A stretch of DNA of 56,458 nt from Planctomycetota bacterium (GTDB lineage Bacteria > Planctomycetota > GCA-002687715), in the NCBI GenBank assembly GCA_002683135.1, contig NYSS01000009.1, positions 16,419 through 72,876 of the forward strand, in the 5' to 3' direction. Positions 10,101 through 16,056 of this stretch are shown here, piece after piece (position 1 is the stretch's first letter; every line of letters begins with the position of its first letter). A program made the position numbers and the translations under genes. The notes beneath the pieces were generated by a model. That model was not told the DNA's origin. It did not search any database and was given only the letters and a program-made list of their open reading frames with translations.

Positions 10101-10621
10101 TCGACGATCCCGCGAACCTGCCTGAGGTTCGCGTCCACGCGGTCAGCCGGGAGCGGGGAGATGGCGCGGAACTTACCGAACTCGCTGTAGAACTTGGTGA
10201 AGAGACGAGCCCGCCGCTCCAGCGCCCGCTCCGAGAGGTTCAGGACCGTGCGTGTGTCGACCGACAGGGTGTCGTTACCGAGGATGCGCTCGGAGCGCGT
10301 CGCGAAGTCCCGGACGAGCGCCTCCGCGTCCCCGGCCACCAGGGTGTCGGGATTTCCGGTGCGATCGCTGACCGCTACTCGGAGCAGGCGCCTGAAGCCG
10401 TCGACGAGGGTGTGCCGACGAGCCTCGACGATGGTGTCGCGGTCCGCTGATTTAGCGGTAGCGAACCGCACCAGGTCGGGTTGCAAGGGTGGAAGCGGTG
10501 AGCCATCCGGGTGCTGTGCACGGACCCCTACCGTCAGCGCGAAGGTGGCGAGCAGCGCTATGGCGCCCGCGCGGCAGCGGGGTACGCACCGCGTGGGCTT
10601 GGGGGATACGGAGCCCTTCAT
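7142..10621 (-). CDS. Secreted TPR-CHAT caspase-like protein
   Basis: A 1159-residue protein. I chose ATG 10621 because it opens a signal peptide ('AGAIALLATFALTVGVRAQ'); the longer frame from 10789 adds Pro-rich non-coding-like sequence. Residues about 150-800 are a long array of TPR units. The C-terminal ~350 residues form a CHAT (caspase HetF-associated with TPRs) domain. It has 'LVIVPDGVLNGLPFGALV', His1025 in 'LHIATHTRRG', Cys1069 in 'LSACATGHGK' and the closing 'GFWAPFFVVG'. His and Cys are the catalytic pair of caspase-like peptidases, so the site looks intact. Some CHAT proteins are proven proteases (separase fold; Craspase TPR-CHAT). Export to the periplasm is predicted from the signal peptide. 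The sigma-factor gene begins two bases after its stop. Confidence 0.88.
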   Translation of the reverse strand: MKGSVSPKPTRCVPRCRAGAIALLATFALTVGVRAQHPDGSPLPPLQPDLVRFATAKSADRDTIVEARRHTLVDGFRRLLRVAVSDRTGNPDTLVAGDAEALVRDFATRSERILGNDTLSVDTRTVLNLSERALERRARLFTKFYSEFGKFRAISPLPADRVDANLRQVRGIVEQMRRFSREHEDRDLLRFAHAVRVVLDNQGGSGRSVTRRAASRGHIEALAACLAKHGFDRDVRYFIAERDLAHSYLRGGETEKAGAALRSARACVDLEGIDPVLRADLLSLELEYYKNRSYLQAAKDAATSLERMIPAIEQGVSALPADDLRADRRAQLGSWYVQVAFVRIANGQLSSGHDILNRALERPGVADDDAAQMLVLLAQVKETLGDYAAGVRTAQRALTRSQDPGLEWQARLHEAACQALRGRIGDARKALVATADLDRERVPANDLARLQSRDALAHALVRKLDGDLEGALDACARALRSVLKDATSVDRVRALWFKSAILLELGEANEALEAAFDAREYAKAARVNPRWQMFVSDLGIADILLSCGRPNEALERLDDALREGGAFLKSQPALRGEGRRLRAESAWRALDESQRDPKRTQALVDALGDAIIDLKKEGRGRFGTLRVAAETLRAYELVLEISLATTNTSAAHEVVEDARTYHQSLDRPDGAVRALAWAEVDASMEAIIARAAEASGDPETALHHYTKAARLESRLRAGLRWRAPDGLSARFEAIHDRMAYLHLKAAQRHGSPARARQALLFLEENRARSLRTLVAAAEARMVARTGANEEIGLLRPRKLDGDGLDALLVDGRTVLVYSLTGRGCYVFGLRGDHAEVHEMALDRKGLERQVYSLLSNLQGEPNAYKAGAVVDFGHRLWRELIGPVSHLVRDATELVIVPDGVLNGLPFGALVERPVATPADGRDLSNVPFLSARPGLEALTVAPSLATLTLLVERPPAKPERTVLLVGDPDLGHKSFTPLPHARTEIEAIAELSDNATVLVGPRATRGHMEAQRPGRFGTLHIATHTRRGRVAALLLAPDEAGGDPTELKPADVMGMRLIDTNLVVLSACATGHGKTAGPEGLIGLPRAFLIAGARRVLASNIEIVDDKTSRLMQLLYARMGSKHEQPARALLTAQRALLGSPKTSWPGFWAPFFVVGTP

Positions 10622-11142
10622 GTGATGATTCGGCAGGGGTGACGCACGGGGCCGCCGTGGCGGCACTGCGCATACGACGTGGCCGCCTCCGAATCGAGGC
10701 GGGAACCACGGCGGCACACCCGGCATCCATATTACTGGATCGGGGAGGTGAAAAATCAGCCCAATTGTATGCTGATAAGGGGTTTCCACGCATCGAACGG
10801 GCCCGTGTCGCTGGCTGCTGGCATCGGCCCCTCAGAGCTTGGCGCCATCGACATAAATTATTTATGTATAGTGGCTTATGGTCCTCGTTGACCTGTCCGG
10901 GGCCGTTGCTAAAGTTCAGCCTCAGCTACTGAAGGAAGCTCGTTGACCCAATTCACCGTTCCCTCCATCGCGCCCAGGCTCGTTCTCAGGGGGGGGCGTC
11001 GGCAGGGTCGAGCGCCTCGCCTGGGTGGGGCGCCTCTGCACTGGCGCGGGTCAGGGAGTGGCCCTTCGCGCCGGGGAGGTGGACTCCGGGAGCCGTGGCG
11101 GGAGCGTGGTTCGGAGCCCTTTCGATTCCCGAGGATCGTCCC
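10622..11142. promoter_or_regulatory. Divergent intergenic region with AT-rich inverted repeats
   Basis: This 521-base gap separates the CHAT cassette (leftward) from the cytochrome/aldolase pair (rightward), so it must carry promoters for both. I see no convincing gene. Two inverted repeats stand out in AT-rich patches: ATCAGC (10755-10760) with GCTGAT (10771-10776), and ACATAAA (10851-10857) with TTTATGT (10861-10867). The second is followed by TATAGT (10867-10872), a possible -10 box without an obvious -35. Either repeat could be an operator. The rest shows nothing I can name. Confidence 0.35.
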
Positions 11143-12195
11143 ATGCGCGTAGCCCTGCTTGTTTCCGTCTTCGGTTGCTGCATCCCCTTCTCACTCGTGG
11201 GTTGGGATTCCCAAGTCCCTGCGAGTCCGTCGTCGGTAGAGGGTCAGACGGGAGACTGTCGCTTGCAGGAGGAGATCCCGCCTGAGCGCAAGAACCTCAA
11301 GAGGTTGAACAACGACTGCAAGAAGTGCCATGCGGACATCCACGCGGAATGGACGCTTACGCAGCACGCCAAGAGCTGGACCGATCCGGTCTTCCAGGCG
11401 GAGATCAGCAAGCTCGAAGACAAGGGCGCGAGTTGCGCTCGCTGTCACGCGCCGCGGGCCCTGTGGCACAAGGAGATGGGCGAGATTCCGGTGGCGCGGG
11501 ACAAGGACCGGGACCTCGGCGTGAACTGCGTCACGTGTCACATGTTGGGCAATATCTACTTCGGTCCGTTCGACAGCCAGGGGCATGGCGGCGTCGAGGG
11601 TGAGCCCGTCTATCGTGAGTCCACCATGTGCTTCTCGTGCCACGGCCAACCGGAGGCGCGCAGGGAGCACGATCAGATGACCAGCTACCTCGAAGGCAAG
11701 GCGTGGTCCAAGGATGGCAAGACCTGCCAGACCTGCCATATGCCCATGGTCGAGCGGAAGCTGGTGACCAAGAAGAGCCTCAAGATGAAGTTCCTGATCG
11801 GCGTCCAGCCGGTTCGGATGCACAGCTTTACGGGCGCTCGTCGCGGCGAGATCGTCAAGGGGTGCGCGGATCTCGAGGTCGTGTTCGAAGGCGAGAAGGT
11901 CGTCGCGTCCATAACCCCCAGGACTGGGCACAGTCTCCCTTGCACCACCCATCGCGAGGTCGTGTTGACCGTGGTGCAAAGCGATGGTGCCGGCCAGGAG
12001 CTCTCGAGGCAGACCAAGAAATACACCTTCCCAGATGGTGAGGCTCTCCCGCCCAGCGGGACGACGGCGGTCGCGTTCGCGGCTGCGGTCGGGGCGAAGA
12101 AGGTCCGCGCCACCCTCGTCCAGGTGATGACCAAGACAGAGGGGCGCCCGCAAGACATCAGGCAGCCCATTCAAGAGGCGGAGACACAGAGATGA
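11143..12195 (+). CDS. Secreted five-haem cytochrome c (c554-like)
   Basis: A 350-residue protein. ATG 11143 is preceded by GAGGATCGTCCC and opens a signal peptide. Five CXXCH haem-c sites lie at residues 59-63 (CKKCH), 98-102 (CARCH), 129-133 (CVTCH), 163-167 (CFSCH) and 195-199 (CQTCH). His residues outside these motifs (as in 'TLTQHAKSW') could be distal ligands. The N-terminal two-thirds resembles the cytochrome c554 type of multihaem protein; the C-terminal third is beta-rich and haem-free. It acts outside the cytoplasmic membrane in electron transfer; partner and redox reaction are unknown. Its TGA overlaps the ATG of the aldolase gene (ATGA), so the two are translationally coupled. Confidence 0.9.
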   Translation: MRVALLVSVFGCCIPFSLVGWDSQVPASPSSVEGQTGDCRLQEEIPPERKNLKRLNNDCKKCHADIHAEWTLTQHAKSWTDPVFQAEISKLEDKGASCARCHAPRALWHKEMGEIPVARDKDRDLGVNCVTCHMLGNIYFGPFDSQGHGGVEGEPVYRESTMCFSCHGQPEARREHDQMTSYLEGKAWSKDGKTCQTCHMPMVERKLVTKKSLKMKFLIGVQPVRMHSFTGARRGEIVKGCADLEVVFEGEKVVASITPRTGHSLPCTTHREVVLTVVQSDGAGQELSRQTKKYTFPDGEALPPSGTTAVAFAAAVGAKKVRATLVQVMTKTEGRPQDIRQPIQEAETQR

Positions 12196-13241
12196 TCAAC
12201 CAGATCGAGGGCGTCCTCGGTGACCACCGGAGCCTGTTGACCCACGAGTGCAAGACGATCGCGCGCGATCGCCTGCACCTGCCGGGGCCAGATTTCATTG
12301 ACCGCGTCGTGAAAGAAACCGATCGGACCGCGGCTGTCATGCGCAACCTCGGTCTACTGTTCGGCAGTGGGCGGCTCGCGGGGACGGGCTATGTCAGCAT
12401 CCTGCCGGTGGATCAGGGTATCGAGCATTCGGCGGGTGCGTCTTTCGCGCCAAACCCGGATTTCTTCGACCCGTCCGCTATCTGTGAACTCGCGATAGAG
12501 GGTGGCTGTAACGCAGTCGCGACGACGTACGGGGTGCTGGCGTCGGTGGCGCGGCGCTACGCCCACAAGATCCCGTTCATCCTCAAGATCAATCACAACG
12601 AATTACTGACCCATCCGAGCACGTTCGACCAGGTGCCGTACGCTTCCGTGAAGCAGGCGTTCGACATGGGGTGCGTCGGTGTCGGTGCGACGATTTACTG
12701 GGGTTCCGACGAGGCGACGCGCCAACTGCAGGAGACGCAGGAGCTCTTCGAGACCGCGCACGACCTCGGGATGTTCACGGTCCTGTGGTGTTATCTGCGC
12801 AGCCCCGGCTTCAAGAAGGACGGTGTCGATTACCACGCCGCTGCGGATTTGACGGGACAGGCGAATCACCTCGGCGTCACGATCGGTGCAGACATCATCA
12901 AGCAGAAGATGCCGGAGAATAACGGGGGCTACCCCGCCGTCGGCTTTGGCAAGACCCACAAGAAGGTCTACGACGAGTTGAGCACGGACAACCCAATCGA
13001 CTTGACGCGATACCAGGTCGCGAATTGCTACATGGGCCGCGTCGGGTTGATCAACTCGGGAGGCGCATCGGGGGACAACGACCTGCAGCAGGCGGTCATG
13101 ACCGCCGTCGTCAACAAGCGCGCGGGTGGTACCGGGCTGATTTCCGGCCGAAAGGCGTTCCAGAAGCCCCAGGCCGACGGCATCAAGCTCCTCAACGCTA
13201 TCCAGGACGTCTACCTCTGCGAGGACGTCACCATCGCCTGA
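12192..13241 (+). CDS. fbaB: Class I fructose-bisphosphate aldolase (FbaB/DhnA type)
   Basis: A 349-residue enzyme, the same length as E. coli FbaB. It cleaves fructose 1,6-bisphosphate to dihydroxyacetone phosphate and glyceraldehyde 3-phosphate (and the reverse in gluconeogenesis) through a lysine Schiff base, without metal. Supporting segments are '[19 protein letters not shown]', '[10 protein letters not shown]', '[20 protein letters not shown]' followed by [11 protein letters not shown] (Schiff-base lysine in IIKQK, residues 235-239), and '[12 protein letters not shown]' for phosphate binding. It is cytoplasmic. The start overlaps the stop of the upstream secreted cytochrome gene by four bases, an odd pairing of an exported redox protein and a glycolytic enzyme. 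Confidence 0.93.
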   Translation: MINQIEGVLGDHRSLLTHECKTIARDRLHLPGPDFIDRVVKETDRTAAVMRNLGLLFGSGRLAGTGYVSILPVDQGIEHSAGASFAPNPDFFDPSAICELAIEGGCNAVATTYGVLASVARRYAHKIPFILKINHNELLTHPSTFDQVPYASVKQAFDMGCVGVGATIYWGSDEATRQLQETQELFETAHDLGMFTVLWCYLRSPGFKKDGVDYHAAADLTGQANHLGVTIGADIIKQKMPENNGGYPAVGFGKTHKKVYDELSTDNPIDLTRYQVANCYMGRVGLINSGGASGDNDLQQAVMTAVVNKRAGGTGLISGRKAFQKPQADGIKLLNAIQDVYLCEDVTIA

Positions 13242-13370
13242 TTCTCGCTCCTTTGGCTGAGATGCCGGGGGACGCGGGCAATGCGGTGATTTAGGCTGAA
13301 AGGGACCCACCCTCGCTTGGTTAGGTGTCTACGGAGCTTCTCCACGCGTCTGTCAGTTCGAGATCCCACC

Positions 13371-14768
13371 ATGCACAGAACCCTCCTCGCCGTCACGTGT
13401 CTCGCCGCGCTGGCTTGTGCTCAGGCCCCCACGTTGCCGCCCGGTATCGCGTGGCAGCCCGATTGGGACGGCGCGCTGAAGCTGGCCGCAGCGCAGGACA
13501 AGCCGCTGATGGTGGCGTTCGTCCTGAAGGGAGAGACCGCCAACGAGCAGGTCATGCGCGGGCACTTCAAGGACAGCAAGCTCATCGCGCTCAGCCGTCA
13601 CTTCGTCTGCGTCGTCGCGTGCCCGGGTCTCAAGGAGAAGCAGAAGGGCGTCCGTTTCGACGGGACCAGGGGGGATGTCAGCGTTGATCTTGGATCCGTA
13701 TCTCCCGCCGAGATCGCGCGTACCGAGAGGGATGCGCGGACGCGACTCCTCGAGGCGTCGAAGGTCTCGTGCCCCCAATTCGTGTTCGTGGCGCCGGACG
13801 GCAAGACGATCTTGCTCCGCCACGTGTGGATGCTGCCCAAGTCGGAGTTGCGCCAGAAGATGGAGATGGCGCTCGCCTTCCATCGCCCGGACGGCGCGAG
13901 TGATGCGGTGAAGGAGCACCGGGATCGGGTGTTGGAGTTCCTCGTCAAGGCTAAGGACAAGGACAAGGCGATTCGCCGTCCAGCGTTGACGTTTCTGGCG
14001 ACGCTTGATGATCCTCGAATCGGCACGTTTCTCGTCAAGCGCACTCAACGTGACGTCCCCAGCGCGCAGCGCCACGAGGCCATCTTCACCATGGGCGTGC
14101 GGGCGAACGCCAAGGTCTTGGCGCGGCTCCATGAGCTCTTGAAGGCGAGGGACCTGCAGACCCGCGTTCACGCGGCGGTGGCGATCGGCAAGATCGGGAT
14201 GGCGGACAGCATCTCCCACCTGGAGAAGGGGCTCAAGCGCGAGAAGCAGGATCGGGTACGTTCCCATCTGCTGCGCGCGCTCGTCGCGACCTGCGAGGAT
14301 GCCAAGATCCTCGAGAGGAACCTGGCCTCGGTCATGAAGCGCCGCGCCGAGTTGGACCTCGTCGTCGCGCTCTACCTCGTGAGTAACCTCGACGCGACCG
14401 CCGCCCTCAAGAAGGCGGTGAAGGCCCTCCTGACCAACAGCAACAAGAACGTCCGAACCGCGGCGTTCGTGGCCGTGGGTAGCCTCATGCTCTCGGAGTA
14501 CGGGAAGTCCCTCAAGCGCCGCTTGCCGGGGGAGAAGGGCATGCCCAAGTCCGCTTGCGAGTGGGCCCTGTCGGCGCTGGGGGGGCCGGACTACGAGGCC
14601 GAAGAGGACCCTGAGTCGTACGTCTACGACCTGCTGCCGGACAACAACCTCTACGAGGGTGATCTGGAGGCCCTGGTCGACGAGAACGGGCGCAGGCGAG
14701 GCGGCGGGCGAGGCGGGCGGTCCGGCGGTGGCCGTTCGGGCGGCCGCAGCGGTCGCCGCGGCCGTTGA
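13371..14768 (+). CDS. Exported thioredoxin-like/HEAT protein with Arg-Gly-rich tail
   Basis: A 465-residue protein from ATG 13371, which opens a signal peptide ('LLAVTCLAALACAQ'). Residues about 25-160 resemble the thioredoxin-like domain found at the N-terminus of many planctomycete secreted proteins ('WDGALKLAAAQDKPLMVAF', 'FVCVVACPG', 'CPQFVFVAPDG'). There is no CXXC redox pair, so oxidoreductase activity is unlikely. Residues about 190-400 are HEAT-like helical repeats ('ARLHELLKARDLQTRVHAAV'). The last ~30 residues are almost only Arg, Gly and Ser. The function is unknown; binding of protein partners or polyanions is a guess from the repeats and the basic tail. Confidence 0.85.
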   Translation: MHRTLLAVTCLAALACAQAPTLPPGIAWQPDWDGALKLAAAQDKPLMVAFVLKGETANEQVMRGHFKDSKLIALSRHFVCVVACPGLKEKQKGVRFDGTRGDVSVDLGSVSPAEIARTERDARTRLLEASKVSCPQFVFVAPDGKTILLRHVWMLPKSELRQKMEMALAFHRPDGASDAVKEHRDRVLEFLVKAKDKDKAIRRPALTFLATLDDPRIGTFLVKRTQRDVPSAQRHEAIFTMGVRANAKVLARLHELLKARDLQTRVHAAVAIGKIGMADSISHLEKGLKREKQDRVRSHLLRALVATCEDAKILERNLASVMKRRAELDLVVALYLVSNLDATAALKKAVKALLTNSNKNVRTAAFVAVGSLMLSEYGKSLKRRLPGEKGMPKSACEWALSALGGPDYEAEEDPESYVYDLLPDNNLYEGDLEALVDENGRRRGGGRGGRSGGGRSGGRSGRRGR

Positions 14769-14860
14769 CGGCTACGCCGGGGGCCTGAAGAGTTCCACGG
14801 GTTCGGGCCAGCCAGCGTTCCGCGCCACGGCGGCGGAGTTGTTGCGCGGCTCCCCGTTTC

Positions 14861-15511
14861 CTACAGCCAGAAGACCCACTGGGCGGCGGTCATGCAGGCG
14901 GTCAAGGACACGCCGCCGGGTGCGGTTGGGTCTGCTACGGCGGCCTGCACTGCGAAGTGGTATTCCGCGCCGCCGTTGGTCACGGTGTTGATCGTGCCGG
15001 TGCCGGAGAGCGGGAATGTACCGCCCGCGCCGAGGCTGGCGGCCGGGGCCGTTCCCCACAGACCGTCGAGGATGATCTGCATGTTCGGTGTCAGGTGCAG
15101 CGTGCCCAGCGGCGTCGGGGAAGACGCGAGCAGGAGCGGCCCCGTCATGCAGGGAGCCCCGGCGAATCCGCCGCAAAAGAAGCTCCCGGGCATGATCTCG
15201 ACGGCGACCGTGATGGCGCTGCCAGGAGCGCCGTTGACTTGCCCGGCCAGGTTCCAGCTCCCCACGACGGGGAACGTGGTCGACCCGAAGGACCGGTGGC
15301 ATACGGTCGTCGATGGGCTGCCCGCGGCCAGGATGGAGAGGTTGGCCGAGGGGATATTCCCTGGGGCCTGAAACGTCCCACTCACGGTCAGGGCAGCGGC
15401 TGCGGTGTTGTGCTGAGTGCCCTGCGTAGGGAAGACCGCGGTCGGCGTGATCTGAGCGTGGACCGGGAGCGCTACGGCGAACAGGCATGCGAGAAGGGAG
15501 CGGGACCTCAT
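14861..15511 (-). CDS. Small secreted protein of unknown function
   Basis: A 216-residue protein beginning with a signal peptide ('SLLACLFAVALPVHAQ'). GGAG lies about ten bases before the ATG. The mature part is rich in Gly, Ala, Thr and Ser with short beta-strand-like segments and four Cys, which suggests an extracellular beta-sandwich. I recognise no family, and no enzymatic motif is visible. It converges with the thioredoxin-like/HEAT gene, leaving 92 bases between the stops, and no partner gene is adjacent. Confidence 0.7.
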   Translation of the reverse strand: MRSRSLLACLFAVALPVHAQITPTAVFPTQGTQHNTAAAALTVSGTFQAPGNIPSANLSILAAGSPSTTVCHRSFGSTTFPVVGSWNLAGQVNGAPGSAITVAVEIMPGSFFCGGFAGAPCMTGPLLLASSPTPLGTLHLTPNMQIILDGLWGTAPAASLGAGGTFPLSGTGTINTVTNGGAEYHFAVQAAVADPTAPGGVSLTACMTAAQWVFWL

Positions 15512-15607
15512 CTTGGCTGTCTCCGACGGTATGCGGGGGAACTACCGAGTGTAGCGACTTGCCAAGCCGATGATCACGCGGATAAACGGCTCTCCAGCAA
15601 TAAAGGA

Positions 15608-15637
15608 GGGGGGCTGCAGTTGTTCCTGCAGCCCCCC
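15608..15637. terminator. Strong GC hairpin between the secreted-protein gene and the tRNA
   Basis: GGGGGGCTGCAG (15608-15619) and CTGCAGCCCCCC (15626-15637) form a perfect 12-base stem with loop TTGTTC. Read leftward it is followed by TCCTTTATT, which is moderately T-rich, so it may stop transcripts moving toward 15511. No gene that it would obviously terminate lies to its right on the minus strand. The rest of the 15512-15875 gap shows no gene. Confidence 0.5.
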
Positions 15638-15837
15638 TCGGGGGAGTATGGTCCGATGTCCCGGGTCAGGCGTAGTAGGGAAGGGAATGGAAGTCTTTCA
15701 CGATCGGGTGGGCGAGACACCGGACGCGGACGACCAGAAGCCGTAAGGCCTCTGAGTTACGTCCTCTTTGCTTTTGATATATCGATCGTCTACGCGAGTG
15801 ACATTACAGGTGTTCTCGCGCCGCTTTGCGCCGCTTC

Positions 15838-15866
15838 TTGACCGGCCCGTAACCCACTGGTATCAC
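15838..15866 (+). promoter_or_regulatory. Sigma-70-type promoter of the tRNA gene
   Basis: TTGACC (15838-15843) matches the -35 consensus in five of six bases. It is followed by a spacer of exactly 17 bases and TATCAC (15861-15866) as -10. The implied start point near 15872-15874 lies just before the first tRNA base at 15876. Confidence 0.65.
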
Positions 15867-15875
15867 GACGGTCCT

Positions 15876-15949
15876 GGCGGTGTAGCTCAGCTGGTTAGAG
15901 CGGAGGATTCATAAACCTCAGGTCGATGGTTCAAGTCCATCCACCGCTA
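15876..15949 (+). tRNA. tRNA with anticodon CAU (elongator Met, or Ile2)
   Basis: This 74-base sequence folds as a complete cloverleaf. The acceptor GGCGGTG pairs with CACCGCT, with a G1-U72 wobble. The rest is the D-arm GCTC/GAGC, anticodon arm GAGGA-TTCATAA-ACCTC, a five-base variable loop, T-arm GATGG-TTCAAGT-CCATC and discriminator A73. Anticodon CAT is at 15910-15912. The initiator is excluded because it has a C1xA72 mismatch and a GGG/CCC anticodon stem. The G2-C71 and C3-G70 pairs favour elongator tRNA-Met over lysidine-modified tRNA-Ile, but the choice is not certain. The 31/39 position is an A-A mismatch. CCA is not encoded. Confidence 0.9.
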
Positions 15950-15956
15950 CTCTCTG

Positions 15957-15982
15957 CAGGTCACGGCGGCCGCCGTGACCTG
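15957..15982. repeat. Perfect 26-base palindrome behind the tRNA
   Basis: CAGGTCACGGCGG (15957-15969) is followed at once by its reverse complement (15970-15982), seven bases after the last tRNA base. The transcript would form a very stable hairpin, plausibly a 3' stop or processing signal, although no T run follows on either strand. A dimeric protein-binding site is the other possibility. Confidence 0.5.
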
Positions 15983-16056
15983 GTTCGCCGGGCCGTGCCG
16001 CTCTGGTCGGCGCGCTGCCCAGGACTCTGCTGGCGGCGGGCGTGTACGCTGCGCGG

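Noticed and set aside
14892-15841. Plus-strand frames over and beyond the small secreted protein
   Set aside because: They lack a ribosome site and run through the 15608-15637 hairpin; the minus-strand frame has a proper signal peptide.
15876-15982. tRNA plus palindrome as an integration (att) site
   Set aside because: No integrase, transposase or repeated tRNA 3' end is present anywhere in the window.
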